This document shows, piece after piece, positions 7,505 to 16,587 of a stretch of DNA of 64,000 bases. Each line of letters opens with the position of its first letter. Position 1 is the first letter of the stretch. This stretch comes from an uncultured Flavobacterium sp. (GTDB taxonomy: Bacteria > Bacteroidota > Bacteroidia > Flavobacteriales > Flavobacteriaceae). The stretch spans positions 1-64,000 of the forward strand of contig NZ_CALTYA010000016.1 in NCBI RefSeq assembly GCF_943913405.1. Reading direction: 5' to 3'. A program made the translations under genes and the position numbers. Under the pieces are notes generated by a model. The model saw only the letters and a program-made list of their open reading frames with translations, did no database searches and had not been told where the DNA came from.

Positions 7505-9010
7505 TTAAAAGAATCCCAATTTCTTTTTATCGTAAGAAATCAGCATATTTTTTGTCTGGCGATAATGGCCAAGCATCATTTTGTGGTTTTCTCGTCCAAT
7601 TCCAGATTGTTTGTAACCTCCAAATGGCGCTCCGGCTGGATAAGAATGGTATTGGTTGATCCAAACTCTTCCCGCTTGAATAGCTCTTGGAACTTGGTAA
7701 ATCTCGTGTGCGTCGCGCGTCCAGACTCCAGCACCTAAACCATACATTGTATCATTTGCAATTTCAAGCGCTTCTTCTGTAGTTTTAAAAGTAGTCACGG
7801 CTAAAACTGGCCCGAAAATTTCCTCTTGGAAAATTCTCATTTTGTTGTGTCCTTTGAACAAAGTCGGTTTAATATAATAACCTCCTGCTAGATCGCCTTC
7901 CAATTTATTTATATCGCCACCAGTTAAGACTTCGGCACCTTCTTCTTTTCCTAATTTTATATAGGACTGAATTTTTTCGTATTGGACATTGGAAGCCTGT
8001 GCTCCTATCATTGTAGATTTATCCAAAGGATTTCCTGCAATAATCGCTTCTGTTCTTTCAATTACTTTTGCTATGAATTTATCATAAATATCTTCGTGAA
8101 CTAATAATCTTGACGGACACGTACAAATTTCTCCTTGATTTAAAGCAAACATAACTGCGCCTTCCACGGCTTTATCAAAGAAATCATCATCGTGATCAGC
8201 AACAGATGGGAAGAAAATATTAGGCGATTTTCCACCTAATTCTAATGTTACTGGAATAATATTTTCGGTAGCATATTGCATCACCAAACGACCTGTAGCC
8301 GTTGAACCTGTAAATGCCGCTTTTGAAACTTTTGGATTAGTAACCAGCGCTCTTCCTAGTTCAGCACCGAAACCGTTGACGATATTAACAACGCCCGGAG
8401 GAAGAATTCCTTCAATCAATTCCATCAAAACTAAAATAGAAACCGGCGTGCTTTCTGCAGGTTTCAAAACTACGGTATTTCCTGCTGCCAAAGCTGGAGC
8501 TAGTTTCCAAACGGCCATTAAAATCGGGAAGTTCCAGGGAATAATTTGTGCAATCACACCTAAAGGCTCGCTTAAAGCAATCGAAACTGTGTTAGAATCT
8601 AATTCTGCAATCGAACTTTCTTCCGCACGGATTACGCCTGCAAAATATCTGAAATGGTCAATTGCCAAAGGAATGTCTGCTGCTAAGGTTTCACGAACCG
8701 GTTTTCCGTTATCAACTGTTTCAACTGCAGCAATATATTCTAGATTGTCTTCAATAACTTGGGCAATCTTGTTTAACAAGATGCTTCTTTCGGTAACGGA
8801 AGTTTTTCCCCAGGTTTTAAAAGCTTCATGTGCCGCATCAACTGCCAAAGCTAAGTCTTCTTTGCTTGATTTTGCTGCTTTTGTAAATACTTTTCCATCA
8901 ATTGGCGAGATATTATCAAAATATTCTCCCTTGACAGGCGGTGTAAATTTTCCGTTTATGTAATTATCATACTTGTCTTTGAAATCAGGTCTTTTTACTA
9001 AATTGCTCAT
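7505..9010 (-). CDS. NAD-dependent aldehyde dehydrogenase (ExaC/AldB type)
   Basis: 501 residues, standard length for class-3 type aldehyde dehydrogenases that oxidise acetaldehyde and similar short aldehydes to acids. Catalytic elements are present: Asn160 in PWNFP, Lys183 in VVLKPAE, the GSTATG nucleotide loop (about 235-240), general base Glu257 in TLELGGKSP, and nucleophile Cys296 in NQGEICTCPSR. The CTCPSR variant is typical of the ExaC group. Cytosolic. Downstream DUF779 and the convergent AraC_N regulator make a recognised aldehyde-response arrangement. The upstream region holds unusual repeats and a candidate -7 box (9033-9040). Confidence 0.95.
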   Translation of the reverse strand: MSNLVKRPDFKDKYDNYINGKFTPPVKGEYFDNISPIDGKVFTKAAKSSKEDLALAVDAAHEAFKTWGKTSVTERSILLNKIAQVIEDNLEYIAAVETVDNGKPVRETLAADIPLAIDHFRYFAGVIRAEESSIAELDSNTVSIALSEPLGVIAQIIPWNFPILMAVWKLAPALAAGNTVVLKPAESTPVSILVLMELIEGILPPGVVNIVNGFGAELGRALVTNPKVSKAAFTGSTATGRLVMQYATENIIPVTLELGGKSPNIFFPSVADHDDDFFDKAVEGAVMFALNQGEICTCPSRLLVHEDIYDKFIAKVIERTEAIIAGNPLDKSTMIGAQASNVQYEKIQSYIKLGKEEGAEVLTGGDINKLEGDLAGGYYIKPTLFKGHNKMRIFQEEIFGPVLAVTTFKTTEEALEIANDTMYGLGAGVWTRDAHEIYQVPRAIQAGRVWINQYHSYPAGAPFGGYKQSGIGRENHKMMLGHYRQTKNMLISYDKKKLGFF

Positions 9011-9032
9011 GATAAAATGTTTTTAATTTTAT

Positions 9033-9161
9033 CAAATTTAGTTTCAAACATTTTCTTAAAGTAGCACTATTCGTTCAAATAATAGCATGATTTTGACAAA
9101 TGATTATTTTTAAGATATTTTTATTAAAGCTATCCTAAAAATATCTTAAAAATAATAGCAT
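9033..9161 (-). promoter_or_regulatory. Upstream region of the aldehyde dehydrogenase: -7 box, direct repeats, AT inverted repeat
   Basis: On the minus strand TAAATTTG (9033-9040) fits TAnnTTTG. An 11-bp direct repeat AATAATAGCAT occurs at 9078-9088 and 9151-9161. Between and overlapping them is a perfect 21-bp inverted repeat (9103-9123 with 9136-9156, loop 12 nt) made almost only of A and T. The hairpin could terminate the hydrolase gene upstream; the direct repeats are candidate AraC-type operators. Confidence 0.5.
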
Positions 9162-9165
9162 ATTC

Positions 9166-9936
9166 TTAATTAAAATTTTCTCTCAAAAAACTCTTTAAAG
9201 CTGACCACGAACGCTTGTCTGCCAATTCATTATAAGCTGCGCCTTTTGAATTATCATTTCCAGCTTCTTTTTCTGTAAAAGCATGAACAGCATTGGCATA
9301 ATAATTCATCTGCCAATCTGCTTTTGCCGTACGCATCTCATCTTGAAAAGCTTTGATTTCTTTTTCAGGAACATAAGTATCGTCAGCGCCATGCAAGACT
9401 AAAACTTTAGCTTTTATTGGTATAATTTCTCTTTTTTCATCTTTTCCTAAACCTCCGTGAAACGAAACTACTCCTTTGACTTTCATGTTTGCTCGTGCGG
9501 CTTCAATGGCGCCAGTACCTCCAAAACAATATCCGATTACTACAATTTCGTCTAGATTTGCGCCTTGTTTTACCAATTCTGCCAAGGCTAAAGAAATTCT
9601 ATTTTGGTATTCTTTTATATTTGATTTGTAGTAGCCTGCTTTTGTCCCGGCTTCTTTTGCATCTTTTGGTCTTTTGTCTGCGCCGTAAATATCAGCTACG
9701 AAACTATAAAAACCCATTTTCATCAATTCTGTCGCCACTTCTTCTGAATGTTTGTCAATTCCTTTCCAAGCTGGCAGAACTAAAATTCCAGGATTATTTT
9801 TATTTGGCATATTCGGAATTCCTGCCAAACCGCTTAATTTTTGCGTTTTATCGCTATAAGCCACGTCTTTTAATTGTGCAAATGCTGTTGAAGAAACAAC
9901 TAGTGTTAAGAATAATGATAGGTATTTTGCTTTCAT
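9166..9936 (-). CDS. Exported dienelactone hydrolase family protein
   Basis: 256 residues. Signal peptide 1-20 (ending SSTAFA before QLKD) predicts a periplasmic alpha/beta hydrolase. The dienelactone hydrolase triad is visible: nucleophile Cys137 in VIGYCFGGTGA, an aspartate in LHGADDTYVP (185 or 186), and His218 in NAVHAFTE. The family hydrolyses dienelactones in chlorocatechol breakdown, but most genomic members act on unknown esters or lactones. No aromatic degradation genes are nearby, so the substrate is open. Same strand as the aldehyde dehydrogenase, but separated by a hairpin-bearing 155-bp spacer, so probably a separate unit. Confidence 0.9.
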   Translation of the reverse strand: MKAKYLSLFLTLVVSSTAFAQLKDVAYSDKTQKLSGLAGIPNMPNKNNPGILVLPAWKGIDKHSEEVATELMKMGFYSFVADIYGADKRPKDAKEAGTKAGYYKSNIKEYQNRISLALAELVKQGANLDEIVVIGYCFGGTGAIEAARANMKVKGVVSFHGGLGKDEKREIIPIKAKVLVLHGADDTYVPEKEIKAFQDEMRTAKADWQMNYYANAVHAFTEKEAGNDNSKGAAYNELADKRSWSALKSFLRENFN

Positions 9937-10001
9937 ATTTTAATTTTTATTTAAAGCTACTATTTTTTTTTGGAATTGTGCCAGCATGATTTCTATAAAA
10001 C

Positions 10002-10029
10002 AAAAAAGCCACTAGATTTAGTGGCTTTT
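10002..10029 (-). terminator. Terminator of the phosphate transporter gene
   Basis: AAAAGCCACTA and TAGTGGCTTTT form an 11-bp stem with a 4-nt loop; on the minus strand it ends in a T-run right after the PiT stop codon. Confidence 0.9.
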
Positions 10030-10047
10030 GTATTGTATATAAATTGA

Positions 10048-11334
10048 TTACATAAATAAACTTAATACGTAATATACTATTGCTGCCAAAATTGCAGAAA
10101 TTGGAATTGTCAAAACCCAAGCCCATAAAAGACTCACGGTAACGCCCCATCTTACGGCAGAAACACGTTTTGTCAAACCAACTCCAATGATAGAACCAGT
10201 AATCGTGTGCGTCGTACTTACCGGAATTTTCAAGTGTTCTGTAAAATACAAAGTCAAAGCTCCGGCAGTTTCTGCAGCAACACCTTCAAACGAAGTAACT
10301 TTTGTAATTTTTGACCCCATTGTTTTTACGATTTTCCAGCCGCCACTCATTGTTCCTGCGGCAATTGCCGTATAACAAGCTAATGGAATCCATTCTGGCA
10401 TTTTAAAATGTCCCGCTTCATCAGGAAGCACAACATCGAGCCAATCCGGCATGCTGTCTTGCGCCAAACCAGTCGTGTGAATATAAACAGCAACTGCCGC
10501 TGCAATAATTCCCATTACTTTTTGAGAATCGTTTCCACCATGTCCCAAACTAAACGCCGCTGAAGAAAGCAATTGCATTTTCTTTAGCCAAGATTCAGAT
10601 TTGCTATGCGATAAACTGCTGAAAAACAAGCAGAATGTACTTACAGACAATATGATAAATGCTACTAAAAACCATTTAATATTGTGTGCTTCAAAAGCAA
10701 CGCTCCAAAATTGAGAATCTGGAAAACGAGGTTCTTTAATTTTTTCGAAAGGTACCATTTGGTATGCCACAAAAGTAATTGTAGCAAGCATTAAAGCTCC
10801 AGTAAATAGTTTTGGATAGATGCTTTTTTTAGAAGAATTCAACAACCAGATTGAAATTAAATAAGAAGCTAAAGCTCCTAAAAGCGGCGCCAAGACAATA
10901 AATGCAATAATAATAAGAACTCCAGAAGGCATTCCTCCATTTTTTCCTGCAGAATACCAGTTTACAACGTTAAAGCCAGCGTGGGCGATTGCAGCACCGG
11001 CAAAACCGCCGATCAAAGTATGTGAAGAACTGGAAGGGATTCCAAGCCACCAAGTCAATAAATTCCAACAGATTGCGGCAATGACTCCGGCTAAAATTAC
11101 GACAAGATTAATATCCATCGTGCTGGCTGTTTTTGCAACCGTATCGGCCACACCAAATCCGAAAACCCAGTAAGCCAAGAAGTTAAAGAATGCTGCCCAA
11201 ACTACTGCTTGAAATGGAGTCAGCACTTTAGTGGCAACAATTGTTGCGATCGCGTTCGCTGCATCGTGAAATCCGTTGATGTAATCAAAGATTAATGCAA
11301 GAACAATTATGACAATTAATATCGTAAAATCCAT
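10048..11334 (-). CDS. Inorganic phosphate transporter, PiT family
   Basis: 428 residues with about ten hydrophobic segments. The two inverted PiT signature repeats are clear: near the N-terminus DYINGFHDAANAIATIVAT and in the second half AAFSLGHGGNDSQKVMGII. A third conserved stretch, PVSTTHTITGSIIGVG, lies near the C-terminus. PiT proteins carry metal-phosphate complexes through the inner membrane using the proton or sodium gradient. It follows the DUF47 gene by 26 bp on the same strand; the pair is a standard low-affinity phosphate uptake operon, in which the DUF47 (Pit accessory) protein is thought to modulate the carrier. Confidence 0.95.
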   Translation of the reverse strand: MDFTILIVIIVLALIFDYINGFHDAANAIATIVATKVLTPFQAVVWAAFFNFLAYWVFGFGVADTVAKTASTMDINLVVILAGVIAAICWNLLTWWLGIPSSSSHTLIGGFAGAAIAHAGFNVVNWYSAGKNGGMPSGVLIIIAFIVLAPLLGALASYLISIWLLNSSKKSIYPKLFTGALMLATITFVAYQMVPFEKIKEPRFPDSQFWSVAFEAHNIKWFLVAFIILSVSTFCLFFSSLSHSKSESWLKKMQLLSSAAFSLGHGGNDSQKVMGIIAAAVAVYIHTTGLAQDSMPDWLDVVLPDEAGHFKMPEWIPLACYTAIAAGTMSGGWKIVKTMGSKITKVTSFEGVAAETAGALTLYFTEHLKIPVSTTHTITGSIIGVGLTKRVSAVRWGVTVSLLWAWVLTIPISAILAAIVYYVLSLFM

Positions 11335-11360
11335 AAGATTGTTTAGTCAAAAATGAATAT

Positions 11361-12005
11361 TTATGAGTGCTTAACCACCACTGATTCAAGAACGTTTGCA
11401 ACGCTTTTACATTTATCAGAAGCCGATTCCAATGCAGACAGAACTTCTTTATACTTAATGATATTTTTAGCGTCAGTTTCGTTTTCAAAGATATCGGCAA
11501 CCGCTTTATCAAAAACGTTATCTGCTTTGCTTTCTAGCTTATTGATTTTTTTACAAGCTTCAGAAATTGCTTTCAAGTTTTTTAAATCTTTCAATTCTTT
11601 GATAGCAATCTGGATTTGCTGGCAAGCTTCAAGATTGATTTCAGTCAACTTACGAATCGATTTTGTAATTTTTTCCACTTGGTAAAGGCGCATTCTTGAC
11701 GCAGAACCATGCAAATAATCAGCAACATCATCCATCGATTTTACAAGTGCGTGAATGTCTTCACGGTCAAACGGCGTAATAAAGTTTCTGCTTAATTCAA
11801 GGTGCGTTTTATGAGTAATTTCCTCAATAACTGCTTCTAATTCCTCAATTTTTCTGAATAAATTTTCTCTTTCAGCTTTTGGAGCATTGACTGCTTCGTG
11901 AAGTGTTTCGGCCAAAAGCGTTAAATTAATAGAAGCTTGTTCAAAAAGTGGAAAGAACTTTTTATCTTTCGGAACTAAAAATTGGAAAATGCTGTTTAAA
12001 GACAT
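11361..12005 (-). CDS. DUF47 family PhoU-like accessory protein
   Basis: 214 residues, all-helical, with the features of DUF47/PhoU-related proteins: NSIFQFLVPKDKKFFPLFEQ at the start, EAVIEEITHKTHLELSRNF, FDREDIHALVKSMDDVADYL (the most conserved DUF47 segment) and LESKADNVFDKAVADIFENE. Acidic clusters of this type bind metal ions in PhoU relatives. It is the first gene of the two-gene operon with the PiT phosphate transporter, which points to a regulatory or accessory role in phosphate uptake. No membrane segments. Confidence 0.93.
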   Translation of the reverse strand: MSLNSIFQFLVPKDKKFFPLFEQASINLTLLAETLHEAVNAPKAERENLFRKIEELEAVIEEITHKTHLELSRNFITPFDREDIHALVKSMDDVADYLHGSASRMRLYQVEKITKSIRKLTEINLEACQQIQIAIKELKDLKNLKAISEACKKINKLESKADNVFDKAVADIFENETDAKNIIKYKEVLSALESASDKCKSVANVLESVVVKHS

Positions 12006-12198
12006 AAAATAGATTTTTATTGCTGCAAATGTATCTCGCCAATGTTAAGATAACATTAAGTAAAGATGAATAAGCAGTTATTAAAATTTACGATTATTTA
12101 ATGTTCAGATTACAATTGCTTTTCTTCATTTCTATTTATTGCAAACGTTTTCGTACTTTAGCCAGCGTTTAAAAAAAGCAAAAACTCACTCATATATT

Positions 12199-13827
12199 AT
12201 GGACATCAACTTCAACAAAAACGAAGATCATAACAAACTTTTAGTATCCGATTTAAAGCAGAAATTTGCCCAAGTAAAATTAGGCGGAGGCCAAAAAAGA
12301 ATAGAGAAATTACATTCTGAAGGCAAGATGACAGCTCGTGAACGTATTGATTATCTGCTAGATGAAAAGAGGGAAAGCATTGAAATTGGAGCTTTTGTGG
12401 GTGACGGAATGTATGCCGAACATGGAGGCTGTCCGTCTGGAGGTGTTGTCATAAAAATTGGCTATGTCAAAGGAAAACAATGCATCGTTGTGGCAAATGA
12501 TGCGACTGTAAAAGCTGGAGCTTGGTTTCCGATTACTGGAAAAAAGAACCTTCGTGCGCAAGAAATTGCTATGGAAAACCGACTTCCAATTATTTATTTA
12601 GTAGATTCTGCTGGCGTTTATTTGCCTTTGCAAGATGAAATTTTTCCTGATAAGGAACATTTCGGAAGAATTTTTAGAAATAATGCCATCATGAGCAGCA
12701 TGGGAATTACCCAGATTGCAGCCGTAATGGGAAGCTGTGTTGCCGGAGGAGCTTATCTTCCGATCATGTCTGACGAAGCTTTGATTGTGGACAAAACCGG
12801 AAGTATTTTCTTAGCCGGAAGTTATTTGGTTAAAGCAGCAATTGGAGAAAGCATTGACAATGAAACGCTTGGAGGTGCAACAACACATTGTGAAATTTCT
12901 GGAGTTACTGATTACAAAGCAAAAGACGACAAAGATGCTTTGGATAAAATTAAAAATATAGTTGATAAAATTGGTGATTTTGACAAAGCAGGTTTCAGCA
13001 GAATCAAATCTGAAAAACCAGCTTTGGAAGAAAAAGATATCTACGGAATTTTGCCAAAAGCGAGAAACGAACAATATGACATGATGGAAATCATCAATCG
13101 GTTGGTCGATAATTCTGAATTTGAACCGTATAAAGAAGGCTACGGACAAACGATTATCACTGGTTATGCCAGAATTGACGGCTGGGCTGTGGGAATCGTT
13201 GCCAATCAAAGAAAAGTGGTGAAATCAAAGAAAGGAGAAATGCAATTTGGAGGCGTAATCTACTCTGATTCAGCTGACAAAGCAACACGTTTTATTGCTA
13301 ATTGCAACCAGAAGAAAATTCCGCTGGTTTTTCTTCAAGACGTAACCGGATTCATGGTCGGGAGCAAATCGGAACATGGAGGAATTATCAAAGACGGAGC
13401 TAAAATGGTGAACGCAGTTTCTAATTCTGTAGTTCCAAAATTCACCGTTATTGTTGGAAATTCTTACGGTGCAGGAAATTACGCCATGTGCGGAAAAGCA
13501 TATGATCCAAGATTGATTTTTGCTTGGCCAAGTGCAGAATTGGCAGTTATGGGCGGTACTCAGGCAGCGAAAGTTTTGGCACAAATCGAAGCTTCTTCTT
13601 TGAAAGCAAAAGGCGAAGTGATTGATGAAGTAAAAGAAAAAGAACTTTTTGATAAAATTAAGGCAAAATATGACGCGCAGGTTTCTCCTTATTATGCAGC
13701 TTCTCGTTTGTGGACAGATGCAATCATCGATCCGTTGGAAACCAGGACTTGGATTTCTATAGGAATTGAAGCTGCAAACCACTCGCCTATTGAAAAGAAA
13801 TTTAATTTGGGAGTGATTCAAGTTTAG
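12199..13827 (+). CDS. Acyl-CoA carboxylase, carboxyltransferase (beta) subunit
   Basis: 542 residues from the ATG at 12199; an earlier in-frame start at 12139 would add an atypical 20-residue leader. The protein has the two crotonase-like carboxyltransferase domains: the N-terminal half with KMTARERIDYLLD, PSGGVVIKIGYV and VMGSCVAGGAYLPIMSDE, and the C-terminal half with VTGFMVGSKSEHGGIIK, VGNSYGAGNYAMCG and AWPSAELAVMGG. The family moves carboxybiotin CO2 to an acyl-CoA. The FPDKEHFGRIF and AGGAYLPIMSDE wording is closer to methylcrotonyl-CoA carboxylases than to propionyl-CoA ones, which would suit leucine breakdown. No biotin-carboxylase subunit is adjacent, so the partner must be elsewhere. 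Confidence 0.92.
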   Translation: MDINFNKNEDHNKLLVSDLKQKFAQVKLGGGQKRIEKLHSEGKMTARERIDYLLDEKRESIEIGAFVGDGMYAEHGGCPSGGVVIKIGYVKGKQCIVVANDATVKAGAWFPITGKKNLRAQEIAMENRLPIIYLVDSAGVYLPLQDEIFPDKEHFGRIFRNNAIMSSMGITQIAAVMGSCVAGGAYLPIMSDEALIVDKTGSIFLAGSYLVKAAIGESIDNETLGGATTHCEISGVTDYKAKDDKDALDKIKNIVDKIGDFDKAGFSRIKSEKPALEEKDIYGILPKARNEQYDMMEIINRLVDNSEFEPYKEGYGQTIITGYARIDGWAVGIVANQRKVVKSKKGEMQFGGVIYSDSADKATRFIANCNQKKIPLVFLQDVTGFMVGSKSEHGGIIKDGAKMVNAVSNSVVPKFTVIVGNSYGAGNYAMCGKAYDPRLIFAWPSAELAVMGGTQAAKVLAQIEASSLKAKGEVIDEVKEKELFDKIKAKYDAQVSPYYAASRLWTDAIIDPLETRTWISIGIEAANHSPIEKKFNLGVIQV

Positions 13828-13850
13828 AATTTAAGATTAATTTGTAAGCT

Positions 13851-14189
13851 ATGAATGACGTAAATGTGAAATTTGAAAATCATTTTAAATTGCATATCCC
13901 ATTTAGAGACAAAATATTATTTGAATCTGAATTGATAAATAATAATATTGACTTTTATTTTGAAGAAAACCAGCCAGATATTAATATTTCAATAAGGTAC
14001 TTTTTTAAAGATGCGGATGCAAATGAAATTGACAAGATAATTCGTAAGAATCAGATTATTTCTAGTATTGAAAATCAAGTTATAGATTGCAAGCAAGAAC
14101 AAAAAATCCAGAAATTATATCTAAAAGTAACGATTGCAATAATTTTAATTATTTTATTTGTAAGTGCTATAAGCAACTATTTCATTTGA
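13851..14189 (+). CDS. Small membrane-anchored protein of unknown function
   Basis: 112 residues. About 88 hydrophilic, acidic residues (containing FEENQPDINISIRYFFKDAD) are followed by one C-terminal hydrophobic segment (about 92-110, rich in Ile/Leu/Val), so it looks tail-anchored in the inner membrane. I do not recognise a family. It begins 23 bp after the carboxylase stop and could be cotranscribed with it, although no functional link is evident. No terminator separates it from the carboxylase or from the following methyltransferase. Confidence 0.7.
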   Translation: MNDVNVKFENHFKLHIPFRDKILFESELINNNIDFYFEENQPDINISIRYFFKDADANEIDKIIRKNQIISSIENQVIDCKQEQKIQKLYLKVTIAIILIILFVSAISNYFI

Positions 14190-14259
14190 AAACATTAAAG
14201 CAGTTTGTATAATCTTATTATGATCCTTGATTGCCTTATATGGTAATAACAAAATTAAA

Positions 14260-14925
14260 ATGGGAAACCTAACCGAACAAGAACTGCAAGAATTAGCTTC
14301 GCAATTGAGCCATCCGAAAGGTGAAAACGGAATTGCAACGGCGAAAAGCATGAACGTTGCCAATGATAATATGATTCAAAATGTCATTGCGCAAATTGAT
14401 TTAAAAGACAATTCAAAAATCCTTGAAATCGGACCAGGAAATGGATTGCATATCAAGTACTTGTTTGATAAAAATGCTTCTATAAATTATACAGGAATTG
14501 ATATTTCTGAATTAATGATTGAAGAAGCGACGAATTTAAATTCTGAATTTACTATTTCTGGGAAAGCTGTTTTTGAATTGACAAATAGTGAAATTATTGA
14601 TAAAGAAGACAATTCCATTGATGCAATTTTCACAGTAAACACATTATATTTCTGGAAAAATGCAAAGGAATATTTACAGGAAATTTTTAGAGTTTTAAAT
14701 AGTGAAGGACAATTTATCTTAGGATTTATTCCAAAAAGTACGATGGAAAAAATTCCTTTCAGCAAATATGGTTTTGAACTTTATGACAATAAAAGCGTTA
14801 TAGATTTATTGGAAGAAATGGGTTTCAAAATAGGCAAAACTTTATCTGAAACAGAAGAAGTTTTGAGTAATACTGGCGACAAAAAAATCCGTACTTTTAC
14901 TGTAATTAAGGCTTTGAAATTCTAA
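14260..14925 (+). CDS. Class I SAM-dependent methyltransferase
   Basis: 221 residues from ATG 14260; the 11 extra codons from 14227 look non-coding, so the later start is preferred. Motif I is ILEIGPGNGLHIKYL (about residues 50-60), followed by the acidic strand end YTGIDISELMIEEA and the post-motif II stretch NSIDAIFTVNTLYFWKN, then FRVLNSEGQFILGF. This is the seven-strand Rossmann-like methyltransferase fold of the ubiquinone/menaquinone and small-molecule type. The substrate cannot be told. It is followed after 5 bp by an M1 peptidase, so the two may be cotranscribed. Confidence 0.88.
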   Translation: MGNLTEQELQELASQLSHPKGENGIATAKSMNVANDNMIQNVIAQIDLKDNSKILEIGPGNGLHIKYLFDKNASINYTGIDISELMIEEATNLNSEFTISGKAVFELTNSEIIDKEDNSIDAIFTVNTLYFWKNAKEYLQEIFRVLNSEGQFILGFIPKSTMEKIPFSKYGFELYDNKSVIDLLEEMGFKIGKTLSETEEVLSNTGDKKIRTFTVIKALKF

Positions 14926-14930
14926 ATCTT

Positions 14931-16550
14931 ATGAAGAATAACCTTTTCGTTTTTGCATTTCTTATTGGCTTGCAAAGTATTTCCGCGCAAGAATTCACAA
15001 GAAAAGATTCCCTTCAAGGTGGTTTTTCTGCTGAAAGAACTTCTTATGACGTGCAGCGATATGATTTGAATATTACTGTAAATCCAGAAAATCGTTTGGT
15101 TGTTGGCTATAATGATATTACTCTTAAAATAGTTAAAAATACTTCCAAAATTCAATTAGATTTGTTTGAGAACATGCAAATCGACAGCATAGTTTTTGAA
15201 GAAAAAAAATTAAATTACAAAAGAGATTTCGGAGCCGTTTTTATTGATTTCGAAAAGCTTCAGACTGTTGATGGTTTAGATAAAAAACTACGATTTTATT
15301 ATTCTGGAAATCCTTTGGTTGCAAAAAATGCGCCTTGGGACGGAGGTTTTGTTTTCAGCAAAGATAATGCAGGAAAGCCTTGGATTGGCGTTGCTGTTCA
15401 AGGAACCGGAGCAAGTTTGTGGTTTCCTGTAAAGGATTCTCAAAGTGATGAGCCAGATTTTGGAGCTTCGATAAAAGTTGCTGTTCCAAATGGGTTGATG
15501 AATGTTTCAAACGGAAGATTTTTGGGAAGCGAAGACTTGAAAAATGGCTATACCCGTTGGGATTGGGAAGTAAAAAGTCCGATCAACAACTATGATATTA
15601 CGCTGAATATTGCAGATTACGTTCACATTCACGACAATCATAATGGCTTGGATTTGGACTATTATGTTTTGCGTGAAAACGAAGAAAAAGCTAAAAAACA
15701 TTTTGAGGAAGTAAAACCGATGATGGATTGTTTTCAGTCCAAATTTGGGAAATATCCTTTTACAGAAGACGGCTATAAATTAGTTGAAACTTCTTATTTA
15801 GGTATGGAACACCAAAGTGCTGTTGCTTATGGAAATAAATATCGAAAAGGTTATTCTGGAAGAGATAATTCAAGAACAGGAATCGGCTTTCTTTTCGATT
15901 ATATTACCATTCATGAAACGGGACACGAATGGTTTGGAAATAGCATTACTTCAAAAGATATTGCCGACATGTGGATCCATGAAGGCTTCACAACTTACTC
16001 AGAATCAGTTTTTGTAGAATGCCAATTTGGTTATGAAAAAGCGCAAATCTATTTGAACGGACAAAAAAGATCTGTCGCCAATGATAAGCCAGTTATTGGG
16101 AATTATTTGGTCAATAATGAGGGTTCAACCGACATGTACTACAAAGGCGCACAACTTTTAAACACGCTTCGGCATATTGTAAATGATGACAAAAAATGGT
16201 GGAAAATTTTGTTGAAATATTCAGAAACTTATCGCCATAAAATAATAGATACAGAAACTTTAGTCGCTTTTTTCAATACTGAAATTGGAACAGACCTAAA
16301 CCCTGTTTTTGATCAATATTTGAAATACAAAAATATTCCAGAATTGATTGTCGAAAAAGAGAAAAAAGGAATTCGTTTTAAATGGAAAACAGACGTTGCT
16401 AATTTTAAAATGCCAATAGTTTTTAAAGAAAATGATAAAGAAATCAGAATAGAAGCAACAAACGAGTGGACTTTTTATCCTTTAAAAAATAAAAAAGAGA
16501 TTGTGAGTTTTGATAATTCTAGATTCTTTTACAAGTTAGATTACAAATAA
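14931..16550 (+). CDS. M1 family zinc metallopeptidase, exported
   Basis: 539 residues. A signal peptide covers about 1-19 (ending SISAQ). A beta-sandwich N-terminal domain precedes the gluzincin catalytic domain with the zinc site His328-Glu329-x-x-His332 (HETGHEWFGN) and the third ligand Glu351 (WIHEGFTTYSE). The exopeptidase recognition loop is present as YLGMEHQS, a variant of the GxMEN motif. It lacks the long C-terminal ERAP-like helical domain of larger M1 aminopeptidases. It probably removes N-terminal residues from peptides in the periplasm. A second, longer M1 enzyme is encoded at 59066-61132. Confidence 0.93.
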   Translation: MKNNLFVFAFLIGLQSISAQEFTRKDSLQGGFSAERTSYDVQRYDLNITVNPENRLVVGYNDITLKIVKNTSKIQLDLFENMQIDSIVFEEKKLNYKRDFGAVFIDFEKLQTVDGLDKKLRFYYSGNPLVAKNAPWDGGFVFSKDNAGKPWIGVAVQGTGASLWFPVKDSQSDEPDFGASIKVAVPNGLMNVSNGRFLGSEDLKNGYTRWDWEVKSPINNYDITLNIADYVHIHDNHNGLDLDYYVLRENEEKAKKHFEEVKPMMDCFQSKFGKYPFTEDGYKLVETSYLGMEHQSAVAYGNKYRKGYSGRDNSRTGIGFLFDYITIHETGHEWFGNSITSKDIADMWIHEGFTTYSESVFVECQFGYEKAQIYLNGQKRSVANDKPVIGNYLVNNEGSTDMYYKGAQLLNTLRHIVNDDKKWWKILLKYSETYRHKIIDTETLVAFFNTEIGTDLNPVFDQYLKYKNIPELIVEKEKKGIRFKWKTDVANFKMPIVFKENDKEIRIEATNEWTFYPLKNKKEIVSFDNSRFFYKLDYK

Positions 16551-16560
16551 ATTCAAATAA

Positions 16561-16587
16561 AAAAGAGTGCCGTTAAGCACTCTTTTT
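16561..16587. terminator. Bidirectional terminator between M1 peptidase and menE
   Basis: AAAAGAGTGC pairs with GCACTCTTTT over a 6-nt loop, with A and T runs on the two sides, between convergent genes. Confidence 0.9.

Noticed and set aside
8376..8963. 195-residue plus-strand open frame
   Set aside because: Antisense to the aldehyde dehydrogenase N-terminal half, with no recognisable domain.
9489..9989. 166-residue plus-strand open frame
   Set aside because: It is antisense to the dienelactone hydrolase, whose signal peptide and catalytic motifs are clear; composition is Leu/Arg-rich without any domain.
12139..12198. Earlier start of the acyl-CoA carboxylase subunit
   Set aside because: The extra 20 residues are not typical of the family and start at a non-ATG codon; ATG 12199 gives a normal N-terminus.
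13270..13821. 183-residue minus-strand open frame
   Set aside because: Antisense to the acyl-CoA carboxylase C-terminal domain; rich in Cys/Phe/Asn as expected for a shadow of coding DNA.
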